Positions 40,653 through 54,059 are shown, counted from the stretch's first letter. The stretch is DNA of 64,000 nt from Metopolophium dirhodum (GCF_019925205.1 NC_083561.1:23993217-24057216); one strand, 5' to 3'. The notes: a model not told the origin generated them from the letters alone. Made by a program: numbers and translations.

Positions 40653-43600
40653 TATCCCCTCGCCCGCACTCACTGCGCCGTCGGCAGAATCATATCGAAC
40701 ACCTCCTAGCGGGGGGTCGAAATTCGGATTTTCTGTTTTATCGCCGGGGCACACAAATATATACACACACTGCAATATATATAAGCTCCATTGTTCTTCT
40801 TTATTCGCGCTCGTGGCGGATACGTCGCGGGACCGGGCCCTGCAGGGGCTGACTGCACTATATAATAATAATATATATAGGTAGGTATACGCGCGCAGGA
40901 CTGTACGCCGGAAACATTTTCCGTTACGGCAGACTAACTTTCACCGCACCCGCCAGCCCGCCCGACCGCCCACGACCGACTCCTCTCTCTGTTCCAGACG
41001 TATTTATGAGTTTCGCCTATATATTATACGACGACGACGACGATATATATATAGGTATATAAATATATATCATATATATATATATATATATATATTTCTG
41101 CGGCACGCACACACATATATAATATATAATAATATATTATATATACTTAAAGCCTTTGCCGGCGGGGAGGCGGCAAGGCATTTTTTTCATACTTTGCTTT
41201 TTCTTTTTTCTATCCGTTTTTACTCCGCAGCGGTTCACTCGGTCCGAATTTATTAAAAGAGTTTCCGTATCATACGCGCGGGCCAGAAACGGTTCCGTCG
41301 ACACCGGAGGCGACGCCGCGCCTGAGAGGCCGCCGCCGCCGCCGAAACGGTATAAAATACGGGACGGGAATGAGAGAGATGAAAAAAAAAATCTGAATTT
41401 AAGGTGTTCCGGTGTCGTCGACAAGGAGGCGCAATAAAAATATATATATTATTATGACGCCCGCGCGATCGGATAGGACGCTTGACACCCATCGCGTTGC
41501 ATGTCGTCGTCGCTGCAGTTGATGTCGCTTGTGTAATATAATATTTGAGAGAATAAAAACCGGAAGAAATCCAATATGCAACGGCATAAATTTCATATAC
41601 ACACAAATAGTATATTTGTTTATTTACACGAGCACAAATACATTATATATTGTTTATGATCTGACTCTAATATATTCAAACATAGAAAATTGTAAATTAT
41701 ATTAATAGTTGGTGTAAGTATTCACTATCCGTGCTATAAACGCGCTTAAATCGCGATATTGCCGGTTATAGCGTGTGCATATTAAATGATATACATAGGT
41801 ACCTACACGAATGTAGGAATAAAAACCTTCCCGCAATGAATATAACACAAGTTTAAATGCTACAGTGGCAGTATAAATAAATCATTTTTTGTTTTGTTTA
41901 TTCTCACAATTTGGGTCAGTAAAAGTTATAGAATCGAATCAAAACAAACATTAAAAAAGCAATTACCGCGAGCAACAAGTCGAGGCCGTTTGAGTGCATT
42001 AAATTCACAACTGGGATTGGTAGGTAGGTACAAGTTATTTTCATTTATGATTTAGTGATGCTTTTATTTTTTTTTCAAATCTACATAATATAATGCAGGC
42101 ATGTGTAGACAGATATATTTTTTCTGTAATATATAGCAGATAAATATTACTATAGGTATAAGCACTGTATTATGACGTTTACAATAAGTTTTTTTTAGTA
42201 TTTATTAGTGGAAATTACAAATACCTACAGATGATATTGTATAGGCATTGAGATATATGTATTTAGCTAAATACCTAATAGCTGTTTGTACTTACAATAC
42301 CATTAATTTAAACAACAGTGTAATATCTTATAAACATTATAGTTTTGGTAATACAAATAAAATACAGGTTTGGTTACGAGTATTCAACGCGCACTAATGA
42401 TTATTAATTAATATAAATAAAAGGAGTACATGAAAACATAATATACAACTTTTTATAATATTATATGACAAACACAAATATAAATAAAATATAGCCATTG
42501 AAGGAAATTTAATTTATATGATAATTAATGTGATGTATTTAGGTGCTTTATGTCATATATTAGGTACCCATATACTGTAGGTATACCTATATTATAACAA
42601 ATTAAAAAGTGTATAGTTATTCGGAAAATTATTAATCACTTTTACATTAATAAATTTGATATTTCCAAATGACTAAGAGCAGCAATAAGATTGTCTTTTT
42701 AACTTTAAGGCTCTGTATAATTTATATAATATTATTTTGTATATAGATAATTTATTTCAAAGTATGACATTTAGCTTAACCTATACATTTTGCAGACTCC
42801 TGAGTTTTAGAATTATGTAAAGGATAAAATGTGTGCCAATATTGATAATAAGTTATAATGATACAGGTAAATTATGTAATTAAAGTATACTGTATAATAT
42901 ATTATGCCTTGATAATTTAATTTAGATACCAAAATTCTATTCAATTTAAAAAGTGTATACCTGTATTAGTGTATTATAATATAAGAACAGTGGGTAAACG
43001 GTTTAAATGTTTAACATATAAGTTGGTATAGGGATTTAAAGTAACATTAAGCAATTTATTAATGCTGATTATTTTAAGTTAAGAACATATGTAGAAGAAA
43101 AACCTAGAAAATGTATAATATTTATTATAATATTTATTATAGTATATATTTTAGGTACCTATACTCGTAATAGCCAACTGAGTGAAATTTGAGGTTTTGT
43201 ATTTTGCATATACGTTATGCTTCAATCAAATTTATTTTATTTCTTAAACTATATAATCATTACAAAATATAATGTATTTAATGTATTCATTGAAATTATT
43301 AGATTATCTTTTAAATAAATTGCAAACATTACATGTTTGGGCAAATTAGAAATATTTTTTAGCCCCATCCGTTTTTTATTATATGATATATTTTGCCAAA
43401 TTTAAAAACATACAAATGCGTATATTCATAGCCATGCAGTAATCAAACGATTATTATTATATTTTACTATATGACGCAGAACTGCATACAAGTATATAAT
43501 AAAAGTACATAAAGTACAATAATAAGTACATTATAAAACTATATAAAAATGACTTGGTGCGAACAGTCCGTATTATAGGTACGTGTATAATGTTATGTAA

Positions 43601-44205
43601 AAGTAAAATTATTATTACTATACACCGTGACAATAACACACAATACCTATATATAGGAACCTACCAGTATAAATATTACGTAAATATATTTAAATTACTT
43701 ATACTCACACACACCTATAATAGGTAGGTACCTACTGTACTAATAAAGACATAATATACCACACATAGCCGCACGCACATGGGATGAATTACGCACGCAT
43801 TGCGTGTGCAGGAACGTTGGCGGATATCGTGAGGACTGAGGATTGTTATTATTTTTAGTATAAAGGTATACTATATTTTGTAGATATATAATACCCCTGC
43901 AAATATCTAATCTATTTGCGATGATATATAAAACGCACGTGTCGGAAACGGCATCGGCACCGTATTATAAAATAAAATATATGGGTATTATAATTTATAA
44001 TTTGATTTAGGTATATAAACGAAAATATTATTTTTCCGGGAAAGTCCCGCGCGATGCGTTTTTCCAATGCTCCATAAAATACGAAAACGACTTTATTATT
44101 ATTACCTATATGTTTCATTTGTATAAAACGTGATGCACACGCACACGTAGAACACGAGCACCCACATCGCAGTCGTATGGTTTTATAATGTTATATTTTA
44201 TAACG
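40653..44205. other. Gene-free region: GC patch then AT desert
   Basis: GC-rich patches at 40660-41030 and 41160-41430 (GCCGCCGCCGCCGCC near 41328) bracket the AT tracts at 41043-41095. From 41600 to 44150 the sequence is AT-rich with recurrent TAGGTA motifs and no gene. Confidence 0.5.
41029..41095 (+). repeat. GAC run followed by AT-repeat tracts
   Basis: Four GAC units (41029-41042) run into ATATAT sequence, with a pure AT tract at 41072-41095. The abrupt switch lies at the edge of a GC-rich patch (41160-41430). Confidence 0.85.
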
Positions 44206-44209
44206 TGCT

Positions 44210-45530
44210 CGAAACTGCCGTCGGGTGGGCCGTGCCGGGAGCCGACCCGCGTCTGAGGTTGCCGCAGGCGAGGGGGTGATTCGGTTTTTGGAAAACTGGC
44301 ACGCGGTCGTTATTTCTTCGCTTGAAAACAACAACAACAACAGCCAAACGTACATCATAATAATATTATATTACGCGATAATCGTATTTTTATAAGCCCG
44401 TCGTGGGACGCGGTGAGACGATAACGGCGGTGGCATAGCGGCGGCGGCGGCGTCATCGGTAACGGCGCGCAAACGCACGCCGCCGCGGCCGTCTCGCCTA
44501 TATAAATCTTGTGCACACCGTCGTCGACGCGGTTATAACCTCCGCCGGGGCGAGGCGGCAGCGGTGGCTCGTAAAAACCTATTTTACGAGGCCGTTCCGG
44601 ACGACCTTGACTCCCATTCGTATATATACCACGTACTTACACACGCGTTATATTGTTTCGTCGTCGTCGTCGTTCTTTTAGCGTTCTATATATTATACGC
44701 GGTTCGACCCCTAACTCGTTCCTCCCGCTATCGCAATAAATTTTGTGAAAACGTTTCAGCGCGCGCGGAGAGCAACACGCGCTGCAGAGTCACGACGACA
44801 AAAAACCCGTCCTCGTTGTATGTAGGTACATATTATATTATTCCATTCATGAAAACGACACGCGGACATCATTTACACACCTCCTACATATACGGCCTCC
44901 TAATATCGTATTATATCATCGTAAGTCCTGCTGTATTATACGGAGTATCGCGCACATATTGTAACTCCCGTCTTTATAATAGTGTTTTACATAGGTAACG
45001 TTTTATATTTACGTGACTGTTGCGATTAAAAAGTCGCGTTGGTACCGTTCGGCGCAATAGTGTACACACAACAATATAATATAATAACAAAAATAATGAC
45101 AATATAGATCGCCGCGGATGGTTTTGCGATATCTTTTTTTTCCACCGGGCGGCGCGCGCACGTCTCTCCGGGCGTGTGTACCGCACGATATGAAATATGG
45201 AGTGCGAAATGGCTCGTGCGTTTTGGCCCCAACGGCGGCGGCGGTGGGGATGATATGCGCGACACGGCGATGTATATACGCGTATACGCGGCGTTCGCGG
45301 TGGAGCGGCGGCGTGCGCGGCGGTGGTGGCCGACCGGGACGCCATCGATCTTCTGTCTTGTCGGCGCGCAAAAGGGTCCGTCGGCGGGCGGGCCGGGTGG
45401 CGGGGAGGACCGGCCGACCGGCGATGGCAACCCTGTGAGTGCGTGTGTATATGATGTACGCGCGCCGTCTCTCTCGCTCTTTTTATTCGCTCCCATGCTG
45501 CAGTCACTATCGTTCGCGCAACCACGTTGG
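44210..45530. other. GC/CpG-rich island
   Basis: The largest GC-rich area in the window outside the Antp exon. It includes CGGCGG runs near 44435-44455 and 45228-45245, a TATA-like element at 44499, and CpG-dense sequence to 45510. Long frames on both strands (for example 44974-45525 minus) are low-complexity Arg/Pro/Ala-rich and look like composition artefacts. The best reading is a promoter or regulatory island; no transcript structure is proven. Confidence 0.4.
44499..44506 (+). promoter_or_regulatory. Candidate TATA box in a GC-rich island
   Basis: TATATAAA is embedded in GC-rich sequence and immediately preceded by CTCGCC, which partly matches the TFIIB recognition element. In an AT-rich genome TATA strings are common, but here the surroundings are GC-rich, which makes it stand out. 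No clear initiator was found about 30 bases downstream. The open frame starting at 44564 begins with GTG, not ATG. Confidence 0.25.
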
Positions 45531-45539
45531 AAATAGTAA

Positions 45540-48500
45540 CTATAATAATAATAATAATAATATTATACAGTAGGGTAGGTAATAAGTAAATATATGTATA
45601 TGTGTAGGTGAGTGCTGCTACTCTAGTAACTTGCTTTGCACTTTCTTCGTCAACAGATTTTATTAACTGCGTATACTTAAATTCCCCGACGACGTTCTCG
45701 ATCGTGTGTAGGCATACTTGGACTTGTAAAGAACCACAGTTTATATGTGCGCGCTCTGTATACTTTTTACTACCGAATTGCTATAAGGATTGTTATAGTT
45801 ATTATAATCGCTAAAATTATGAGGTACCTACCTAATCCACACAATATTACAACCAACTTTTTTTATTATAGTTACATTGAATAGATATAGAGATATAGAA
45901 ATATGAAGACCAATAAATTATTTTTAACGACCGTAATCGATATATATGTTCATTCAATATGAACACAATAATTATAATAGTTAGGTATAAACTAACTATA
46001 TGTAAAACCAATTTAACGCTCCAACGTGTTTTTAAAAAAGTTTTCCAAAATCTGCTCTTTTTATGCTGAAACTTTTTTAAAGTCGATCTTTGTGTAATTC
46101 CATCACAATACAGTTTTTTTTTGTTTTTTTAACAAAAACTTATAATTAATAAAACCAAAAAAATTAATTATTTTTGACTTCCAAGTTATATAATTTATAA
46201 GTAGGTAATTGTTCGTAAAATAATGAAAAGAACAAGCACCATTTTTTATAGATATACCAATGTATGAATTAAGATAGTAATTAATGCTTATTACAAACTT
46301 CCGCATTCTTTTAAAATAAAAAAATCTTTTAGGTTACATATATAGTACCCACTGTACCTATACCTATATGCCTGCTGCGAAGTAAATGAAGAAATTATCT
46401 GCAGGATTATCTCGAGAAATTGTTGAAATCTATAAATTAGTAGACTATAAACGTTTTTTCTAAAAATGCATCATCCCGTCGAATAAATTGAAAAATACGT
46501 AGTACCTACTGTTTTATCATTTTACGACATGATGGGTTTTCATTGCTAGGTATATAAGATTAAAATATAAGCAAAATCGCAAAAGCAAAGCAGTGTTACT
46601 CGTGCAACAGGTCTGTCGCATATAGGTTTATACATATGAATAAAATATGTAGGTACATATATTATATATTATATACGTTAAGCATAGCTGTAGAAATTAC
46701 TAAGAAAGTTGTACATTTACGTGGATAATTACGTGCATTGTTGTTATTTTCATCGTCTTATATATATAGACTTCTTACCACAGTACCGCACCCACCTATA
46801 TTATATTATTTTAATACCTATGTATATACCTACATCATATACCTATAGGTATAATATTATAGGTATAGTAGGATTTCGACGAATAAGCAATACACAAATA
46901 TACATTAATATATTAGAAAAACAGCTTTAATAAAGCTTTATTATTTATTATTATAAGTACTAATTTCAATTAATAATTTCAAAAATATTTTATTTCAGTA
47001 AGAAGGCTGTATAATTATGACATGTTTATTATATAGGACCTCTAAAAGGTAAACACCCATACCTACATCTATAAAATAAATTATTCATATAAGTTGTTAC
47101 ATGTTTAATACGACTTCTACATTATATTCAGACTTAAATCACTATTTGTATACTTATATTAGGTATACTAAATAGTGTTTATATAAAATATATATTAAAA
47201 ATAAATCATTGGACCTAGGTATATTAAATTACAATACAATTTTATATTGTTTATATTTACATTTACAATTTAGATGGACAACTAAAACAAACAAATTAAA
47301 AAAGAAACATCGTTACACTGCAGGCTAATTGCAATTTTCATTAATATTTAATTTAGGACTGCAAACAACATAATATTATAAGTGCTCTTTAAGAGATGGA
47401 AATTAAAAGTATTAATTATTATTTTTAATGTTAATAGGAAGGTACTGACTGCACATTCAAATAACATTATAGTAGAAATGATTAAAAAATAATAACGGCT
47501 CAGAAACTGCAGTCAAAAATTATTGCACGCGTAGTTGCGTGATTTAATACAGGCTAAGCCACCATGTTTTCTCGTTTTCCTATATAATGTTAAAATATAA
47601 AAACACCTTTTATAGGATATGCCTAACAAAATATAATACCTATATATATGCCAACCGAGAAAAAAATTGGAAATACTTATTAATATAAAAATTATATATG
47701 ACTGTACTTCTATGTTGTATACCTTTACCTATAATACTTAATAATTTACTTAATTAGATTAAATATATTATTTTTCGACACAAATCAAAATAAATTACCA
47801 AGGTAGCATTAGAAATAATTTTTGTAGAATAAAAAATATTATTGATTATAAGGAATACTAATTTATCAGAAACTATACTAATTAGGTATAGGTATTATTA
47901 CTTCCTAAACCTATACCATTCACTAACCTAGCTATACTATGCAAGAATTAATAATAAAAAACATGTTGCAAACATGTTATAAAAAAAAACCTAAATGTTT
48001 AAACGCATTGGAAAATAAATTCTTTTCAGAATTGTAATAGTTTATAAATAAAAAATACTTTAATTATTGAAACTTAACAAGCACTTTTAATACGGTTTCA
48101 ATTTTAAAATGTAAATAAAATACATATGGTTGTGTACATTGATACTATAATAATGTGCTTTATTTACACCGACCATCTTTATTATAAATTATTACGTAAG
48201 TTCTCATACTATAGATATACAATATATATTTTTTGATCTAAATAAATTAATAACGATACAAGTTTTTACAAGAATCAAAAAAAAAAAAAATGTGGTTTTA
48301 AAACCAAGAACCGTTCGATAATTAACATTATCATTTAAGTATGATACCTACTTTAAGTTTAATATCCGTGATATTTATAGTATTAGTTTACTGCAGGTAA
48401 TACGCATAATTTTAAATATCGATATGTATAGTGTAATGTGTATAGTGTATACTATATAGGTATTGCTGTATTATTACTCACGGTTTCACAATTGTCTGCA

Positions 48501-48545
48501 TATATATATTCTATAAGTGTAATATAATACCTATGCGCATGTAAA
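45540..48545. other. Gene-free AT desert
   Basis: Low-complexity AT-rich sequence with TAGGTA/TACCTA palindromes (for example 46838-46853) and a short (AAT)n run near 45543-45562. No exon or regulatory signal stands out before ratchet-like site 2. Confidence 0.5.
46838..46853. repeat. 16-bp perfect palindrome of the TAGGTA/TACCTA type
   Basis: TATACCTATAGGTATA is self-complementary, and another ATAGGTATA follows 5-10 bases later. It lies in an AT-rich desert. Confidence 0.8.
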
Positions 48546-48547
48546 AA

Positions 48548-48587
48548 ACGTTTCTTACCTGAAATAACAAAAAAATCAAAATTAATT
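48548..48587 (-). other. Candidate recursive-splice (ratchet-point) site 2
   Basis: On the minus strand an AATTAAT stretch (48587-48581) is followed by a strong T tract, GATTTTTTTGTTATTTCAG (AG at 48560-48559). This abuts the donor GTAAGAAACG (GT at 48558-48557). As at 23998, acceptor and donor share a junction with no exon, and both copies use GTAAGAA. A segment of 24,561 bases separates the two sites. Confidence 0.5.
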
Positions 48588-48769
48588 ATACATAATATTA
48601 CATAATGTATATATTATTATTATAAATACAATTAAAAGATGTTCATTGTATAATATAGTAACAAGAGTTATAACAAGTATATAATATTTTTTAATATATA
48701 AAACGCGGACTGTAGTACAGTATTCTTTGTACATATACAAGGCTGACGAGGGAGATATAAGAATAAGTG

Positions 48770-48935
48770 TTTAGGTTGGTGGGCTTTTAAAGGCGCCCCG
48801 AGGGATGCGAAGTCCCCGGAAGCGGTTACCGCGGCGGCGTAAAAATTCATTAGGAACAGACAAGCCGGCGTGATGGACGGCCACAATATATATACGAACC
48901 CCCCGCCAAGGCGCCGGAGCCCTCTTGCCGTCAAT
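48770..48935. promoter_or_regulatory. Isolated high-complexity GC-rich block, candidate conserved noncoding element
   Basis: About 165 bases of complex, GC-rich sequence stand alone in an AT-rich region, 0.2 kb upstream (on the Antp strand) of ratchet-like site 2. Its minus strand contains CTAATGAATTTTTACG (48857-48842), with TAATGA and TTTTACG homeodomain-type cores. The minus-strand frame across it (48668-48934) has no recognised domain. An enhancer or conserved element is a guess from composition and motif content. Confidence 0.3.
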
Positions 48936-50645
48936 TTGGAATTAAAAATAAAACAAAATGTGTCAATACACCTTAAGGGTATCTAGATTTAATACCGTTG
49001 CCCATAAATCGCCGTCGGTTTAAATAAGCCGGGAAAAAGAGAGAAAGCAGTATAAGCACCCTAGCTGCTGTACAACAAACGCTAGTGCGGATTTTCGTGT
49101 CTCGTTTGGAAGACCACGCGATTGACGTTTAAATTACAATTAAAAACTTCTGCGGGCTACGTGTTGCTTTTTTTTTTTTTAATATTATTTTATAAGGTAT
49201 ATATAAAATATTGTGACACAATTGATCGCTGCGATTTTTTCTACCCGCCGACGACGGTAGGTGGGTATACTGATGCTGCGATCGAGGAGAGCCACATGTC
49301 TATTGGTTCGCGAAAAGAGAAGCAAAAAAAAACGCACGTTTATATATTGCCAAGTCATTTGTATCGTTCCGGTTGTTTGTGAGGCTGACGTTTCGGCGTG
49401 TTCCGATAAAGGGACGTCAAAACATTAACATTTTTTTTTATATAAATAAGGGACCCGGATAAAAAAAATACTGAAGGGTGCGTTCATTTTACAAAATAAC
49501 ATTAAACCCTAGCAAATTGCGGTCTATGGTCAAATACACACTGTCAAAATATTCGAACACCGGGTAAACGAATATTAAACGAATTTATACAAGTATAAAT
49601 AATAATACACTTTTTGAACGCCATCTGTTTCTCTGAAGTCTGAGTAATTAGAAAATCAAAAATCCTCATTTTAAACATATTTACATTAATTCGGGCACAA
49701 AAATATATTGACTTAAAAAATATAAACAAATAAACAATATCTTGTAAAAATATTTAAATAACTAATCATCTAATAAATTACTATTTCTTATATATAATTT
49801 TAACAGGTACAACAAAATGTATAGAAATTAGTTATAGATATGTTGTCAGTAGTAATTTTTATATATTTAAATATAACGTGTTATAAAAATGAAATAAAAT
49901 AATTTTCGTTTTATACACAATCAGGGAAAAAAATGCTCATTGAAAAAAAAAGTTTTTCGGTGTTGTGACAAATTTTAGAAATTCGATGAATGTATGAATT
50001 AACCGGACCATACACAAAAGACATCTAACACGACCGATACGCATGGGATGTTCGGACCATAAGAAAAACGGTTAGCGAAAAAGTAACCAGAAAAAAAATG
50101 CAACATTATATATACGCGTTTTTAAGAAACCGTATAGGTATATAAAAAAAATTACGTAAAGAATGTCCACCTGTACTCTTATTTTTTTTTTCTCTACAGT
50201 CTATACCAGACAATAGCGAACGCGTATATCCCCCCACCCCCATCACACTCATGCACCGAGGTCAGGTATTCTCGGCCTACACCGGAGTTGGAGACTGCAA
50301 GTAAAATATAAAATACATACCGGCATGTACCTATATACAGGCGTGTTGAAAACCGAATTGAAAACTGAGAGAAACGAAAATGAGCGATTGCTAGGTATAT
50401 ATTATATATAATATATTATGTTTCCCGCTAACGAGATTCTAGTGTCAAAAGCTTCCAGGTCCACGTTAAGTGCACCTATATGATCGATGTATGTCCATCA
50501 TGCACCTCATCGCTGCATGCGGCGTTATCGCGTATAAATCACGTGTGACAGTATAATGTATATTATATATTTATAAATATATAATGTATATATTATATAA
50601 TATATTATGTACTGTACCGTACGTGTCGTAATCTGCACGTATATA
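48936..50645. other. Gene-free region between two candidate elements
   Basis: GC-balanced to about 49400, then AT-rich with T and A runs. A C-rich stretch (CCCCCCACCCCCATCAC) lies at about 50230-50246. No gene. Confidence 0.45.
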
Positions 50646-50653
50646 GGACTTAC

Positions 50654-51235
50654 CTTCATATTTTGTTTTCTAAACTACAAACGAGTCATGGCGGTCATGG
50701 ACACTCGGCGAAAACTGTATGTGTGCAGTCTGTTCGTGAGGGTTGGAAAAAGAGCGGAAAAAAAACAGACCCGAGACGGAAAACGACGCCGGACGCAAGA
50801 ACGATTTCGCGAACGCGGTCCCAAAAACTTCACGCCGGAAACGAAAAACGAAATCGGAAAACTACGACGAAGAGGACCGCATGACGGGCGGCAACGGGCG
50901 CGATATTCGGTCGTTTCGCGCGGCAAGTGTGCGGTGTATGCGCGTAGTGGATACGTGCGGCGGGGACACTGCCGCGAAGCTTCGGCCGCCGAGTTTTCCC
51001 CCTCGTGTACCGGCGGCGCGGCGTCCCGGCGCGTGGCGTGTTACGGCGCCGGGACGCAGGCGCGTCGCGCGCGCACCGCGTCACAACCCGTCGTCGTCCG
51101 CGGCGTCGTGAGTCACACGCGGAACCGACACACACATACACCCCCGCCACACACACAGACACCCCCTATACGCGGAAATCCACCCTCTCCCGCACACACA
51201 CGTACACACCCACACACGCAGTGAATGAACGGACT
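50654..51235 (-). other. Candidate 5' noncoding exon / CpG island with consensus donor
   Basis: A strongly GC-rich block (50690-51120) with a CA-rich shoulder (51120-51225) is followed on the minus strand by AATATGAAG|GTAAGTCC (last base 50654, GT at 50653-50652). The donor matches consensus at all intronic positions to +6. The block lies 2.1 kb upstream, in the Antp direction, of ratchet-like site 2. It could be an alternative Antp first exon. A plus-strand open frame (50607-51224) crosses it but encodes only basic, repeat-like sequence. Confidence 0.3.
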
Positions 51236-51608
51236 ATACGCATAAGTGCAGCAGTTATTATTGTACGTACTGCATAATAATTGACATTGTGCGACAAAAC
51301 AAAACCCCAAAACTGTTGAGACGCGTGATGTCGTTATAACTCGAGATGGATGATATAACAGTTATCACATAGCTTGACAACACCTGTTATGTGTTATATT
51401 TCCATGCGTGAACTGGAAATACAGCTTCGAGGAGGTATACTGCAGGTTTTCATGAAGGTCTATTCGTTCGTCTATATAATATTATATATGATAGCCTTCG
51501 ACGCAGAAACAACGACAATAAAATATATGTGTATAGTCTATCGGAATATTCGTCGTGATAAATAAAAATATACCAGTATTATAATTCCCTGCAGCATATT
51601 ATAATCAG

Positions 51609-51675
51609 GCACGTATACAGAAAAATATTCCTGGAGGAGGGGTTGTGCCCCTAAACCACTTTGCAGTATACGTGC
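51609..51675. repeat. Short inverted-repeat unit, possible element remnant
   Basis: GCACGTATA (51609-51617) and its reverse complement TATACGTGC (51667-51675) flank about 50 bases containing GGAGGAGGGG and a CCCC run. The 9-bp match is short, so it may be a transposon remnant or chance. Confidence 0.3.
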
Positions 51676-52988
51676 ATGGGAATGATCAGTATGAACCTGG
51701 TTACTATACCCCACATAATGGGCAGTAGAACCCTAAACAGTCCAACGCTTAAACTGCCTAGGAAATACGAAAAGTGCAGTTCGAATTACAGCAGCAAATT
51801 GAAATTAATCATTTATCTATTAAATTGTTTTCGATTTGAACATTCACAAATTCCCGCATGGCCCATCCTATATTAAAATTAAATCATAACTATCATGAGA
51901 TATCAAAATAATATCTACACTCATATCTAATATTATAGTATAGATAAATGTTTTATAATAATTGTTGAATTAAAAAATTATCTCTTATTTACCCTTCTTC
52001 GACCATCAGCCTATCAAACTTCAATAATCTGCTATTTGGGAAATGCAGACGAATGTATAGAACAAGCAGCCTGCTACAGTATTATGTGGCATAAATTATA
52101 ATCTTTATTTTGTTAACGTGTTCGAACGGAAACACTATTCATATACATTAATAATATTATATTATGAATGTATTGTGCAACAATCATAATTCCAAAATTG
52201 TAAGACACACGAGTGCAGTTGACTTTTGTAGAGATAGCATTAAACAATGTACATCAAACGAATATATATGTACCTACGATAATATAATATAATGTATACG
52301 TACATAATTGAAATATTATTATATAACAATAATTGGATAATGATTATTTTTTTCTCTACTTAATGTGATACGATTTTATTATTGTATAGAATATACAGAT
52401 AATAGAACACATACTATATAAAATCGATACGTATATTAAAATATTATATTTCATAGCACGGTTATCAGAATGTTCAATCTTTCGGTACAAGATTATGATT
52501 ATTTTACGATAGGTACTTATGTAGAAGAAAAAAAATTGCTGGTATTATTTAATATTATTCATAATATTTTATATATACCTATATGCGTGCGTATTACATA
52601 CTGTTGCGGTCGACACCAGCTCAAGAATGACAATATTGTACTCGTGACAAATATATATAATATCGATGGTGATTAGTATATTATACAGCCGTACAAACAA
52701 TATAGGCACTTAAAACTCTTATACACACACGCAGAATAGAAAATGTAAAATATCTAATTACAAAAAATTCTTCAAAATGTATTATTATTTAGTTACTACT
52801 TATATATAATTTAGTCAAGTCGATTATAATGCACGATTATATAAATGCTAAGATTTTATATGTTTGGACACTGTCACTGCATTAAAATACTAATACCATC
52901 ATAAATGATCACACATTTTTAAATAATTTTAAATTTAAATATTAATAAAAAAAAAATTAGATTATAAGTAACAATTATAGCGGAATAG

Positions 52989-53032
52989 GTGTGTGTGTGT
53001 GTGTGTGTCTCTGTGTGTGTGTGTGTGTGTGT
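52989..53032 (+). repeat. (GT)n microsatellite, interrupted
   Basis: Two GT runs are separated by a single TCTC interruption at 53008-53011. Surrounding sequence is AT-rich with no genes. Confidence 0.95.
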
Positions 53033-54059
53033 TGGTTTTCCTATACTAAAAACAATTGTTCAAACATGTATTATGTAGCCTGGTATATAGTAATCTTGCG
53101 TGCGCTGCAACAAAACACGCGATCCGACTGCCACACGGTGTAACATTATACATTTAGATGATAAAAACATGAAGAAAACAATTTTTATGTACACAAGTAA
53201 CGCACTATATTAATATAATATAATATGTAACTATCTGCATACAATACGAACATTATATTTTTGATAATTTAAAAATACGTTCTATATTATTATACGTATA
53301 CCAGTGTAATACATTTAAATTTTTTTGGAAATGTTTTTATTCGTCCTTCTAAACCAGGTATTGCGATCGTAAGTCCTGCAGATTAAATAATACGAGTCAG
53401 TAAATAAGCGATTTCCCGATTACCTGCAGCGGCTACTGTGTAATGTGGTATATGCGGTATAAGTACATGTTTAAATGTGTATTTTAACAAAAAATATTTG
53501 ATATAAAAAAATATTTCACTTCAAAGAATTGCAATAAATAAAAACTATGATATTATAATAGTATACTTATATTATACTATCGCGTTCTGATAACGATTGT
53601 GAATGCATTTTGATGTCGATTTCTTAGAAAATATGTAATTTAACAACGAGAAAACAAATATAGGTAATATGCATATTATTATTATTATCATCTCGCACCT
53701 ATACAACGCTATATTATAATTACAAGATTGATATAATATTATTATTGCAATGGTTTACCGCTCGACGCGACGACTGCGATAACGCAATATTATAATGTTG
53801 TGTTATAAAAGCGGCAGCTTACGCGTTAGAAAATCCTTTATACTTTGGCACTATTCGAGTCGGATCCGACGCGTGTTGCAGCTATCGCCGATGGATTTAA
53901 TAATAATATAATATAGTTTTGTCATCGATGTAAAATATGGGATCGGGCTGTTATGTATATATAAAATATACATACGATATGACGCACACGCGCGTGTATT
54001 ATAATATTATTATTATTATTTTACAATAATAATATGATATAGTATTATACGCGTGTATA

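Larger units (their letters stand above)
51240..54055. other. Gene-free AT-rich region
   Basis: Contains the inverted-repeat unit at 51609-51675 and the GT repeat at 52989-53032. No other structure beyond AT-rich simple sequence. Confidence 0.5.

Noticed and set aside
44564..44998. 144-codon plus-strand ORF with a hydrophobic segment below the TATA-like element
   Set aside because: It starts with GTG; the first ATG is far inside, and no homologous family is recognised.
44974..45525. 183-codon minus-strand ORF in the CpG island
   Set aside because: Arg/Pro/Ala-rich chance frame with overlapping frames on both strands.
50607..51224. 205-codon plus-strand ORF
   Set aside because: ATG-started but very basic, ending in a CA-derived His/Thr/Pro tail, with no recognisable motif; GC-rich DNA gives long chance frames.
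53365..53378. Shared TCGTAAGTCCTGC string at about 44920 and 53367
   Set aside because: A 13-base identity in two places without surrounding similarity; most likely chance.
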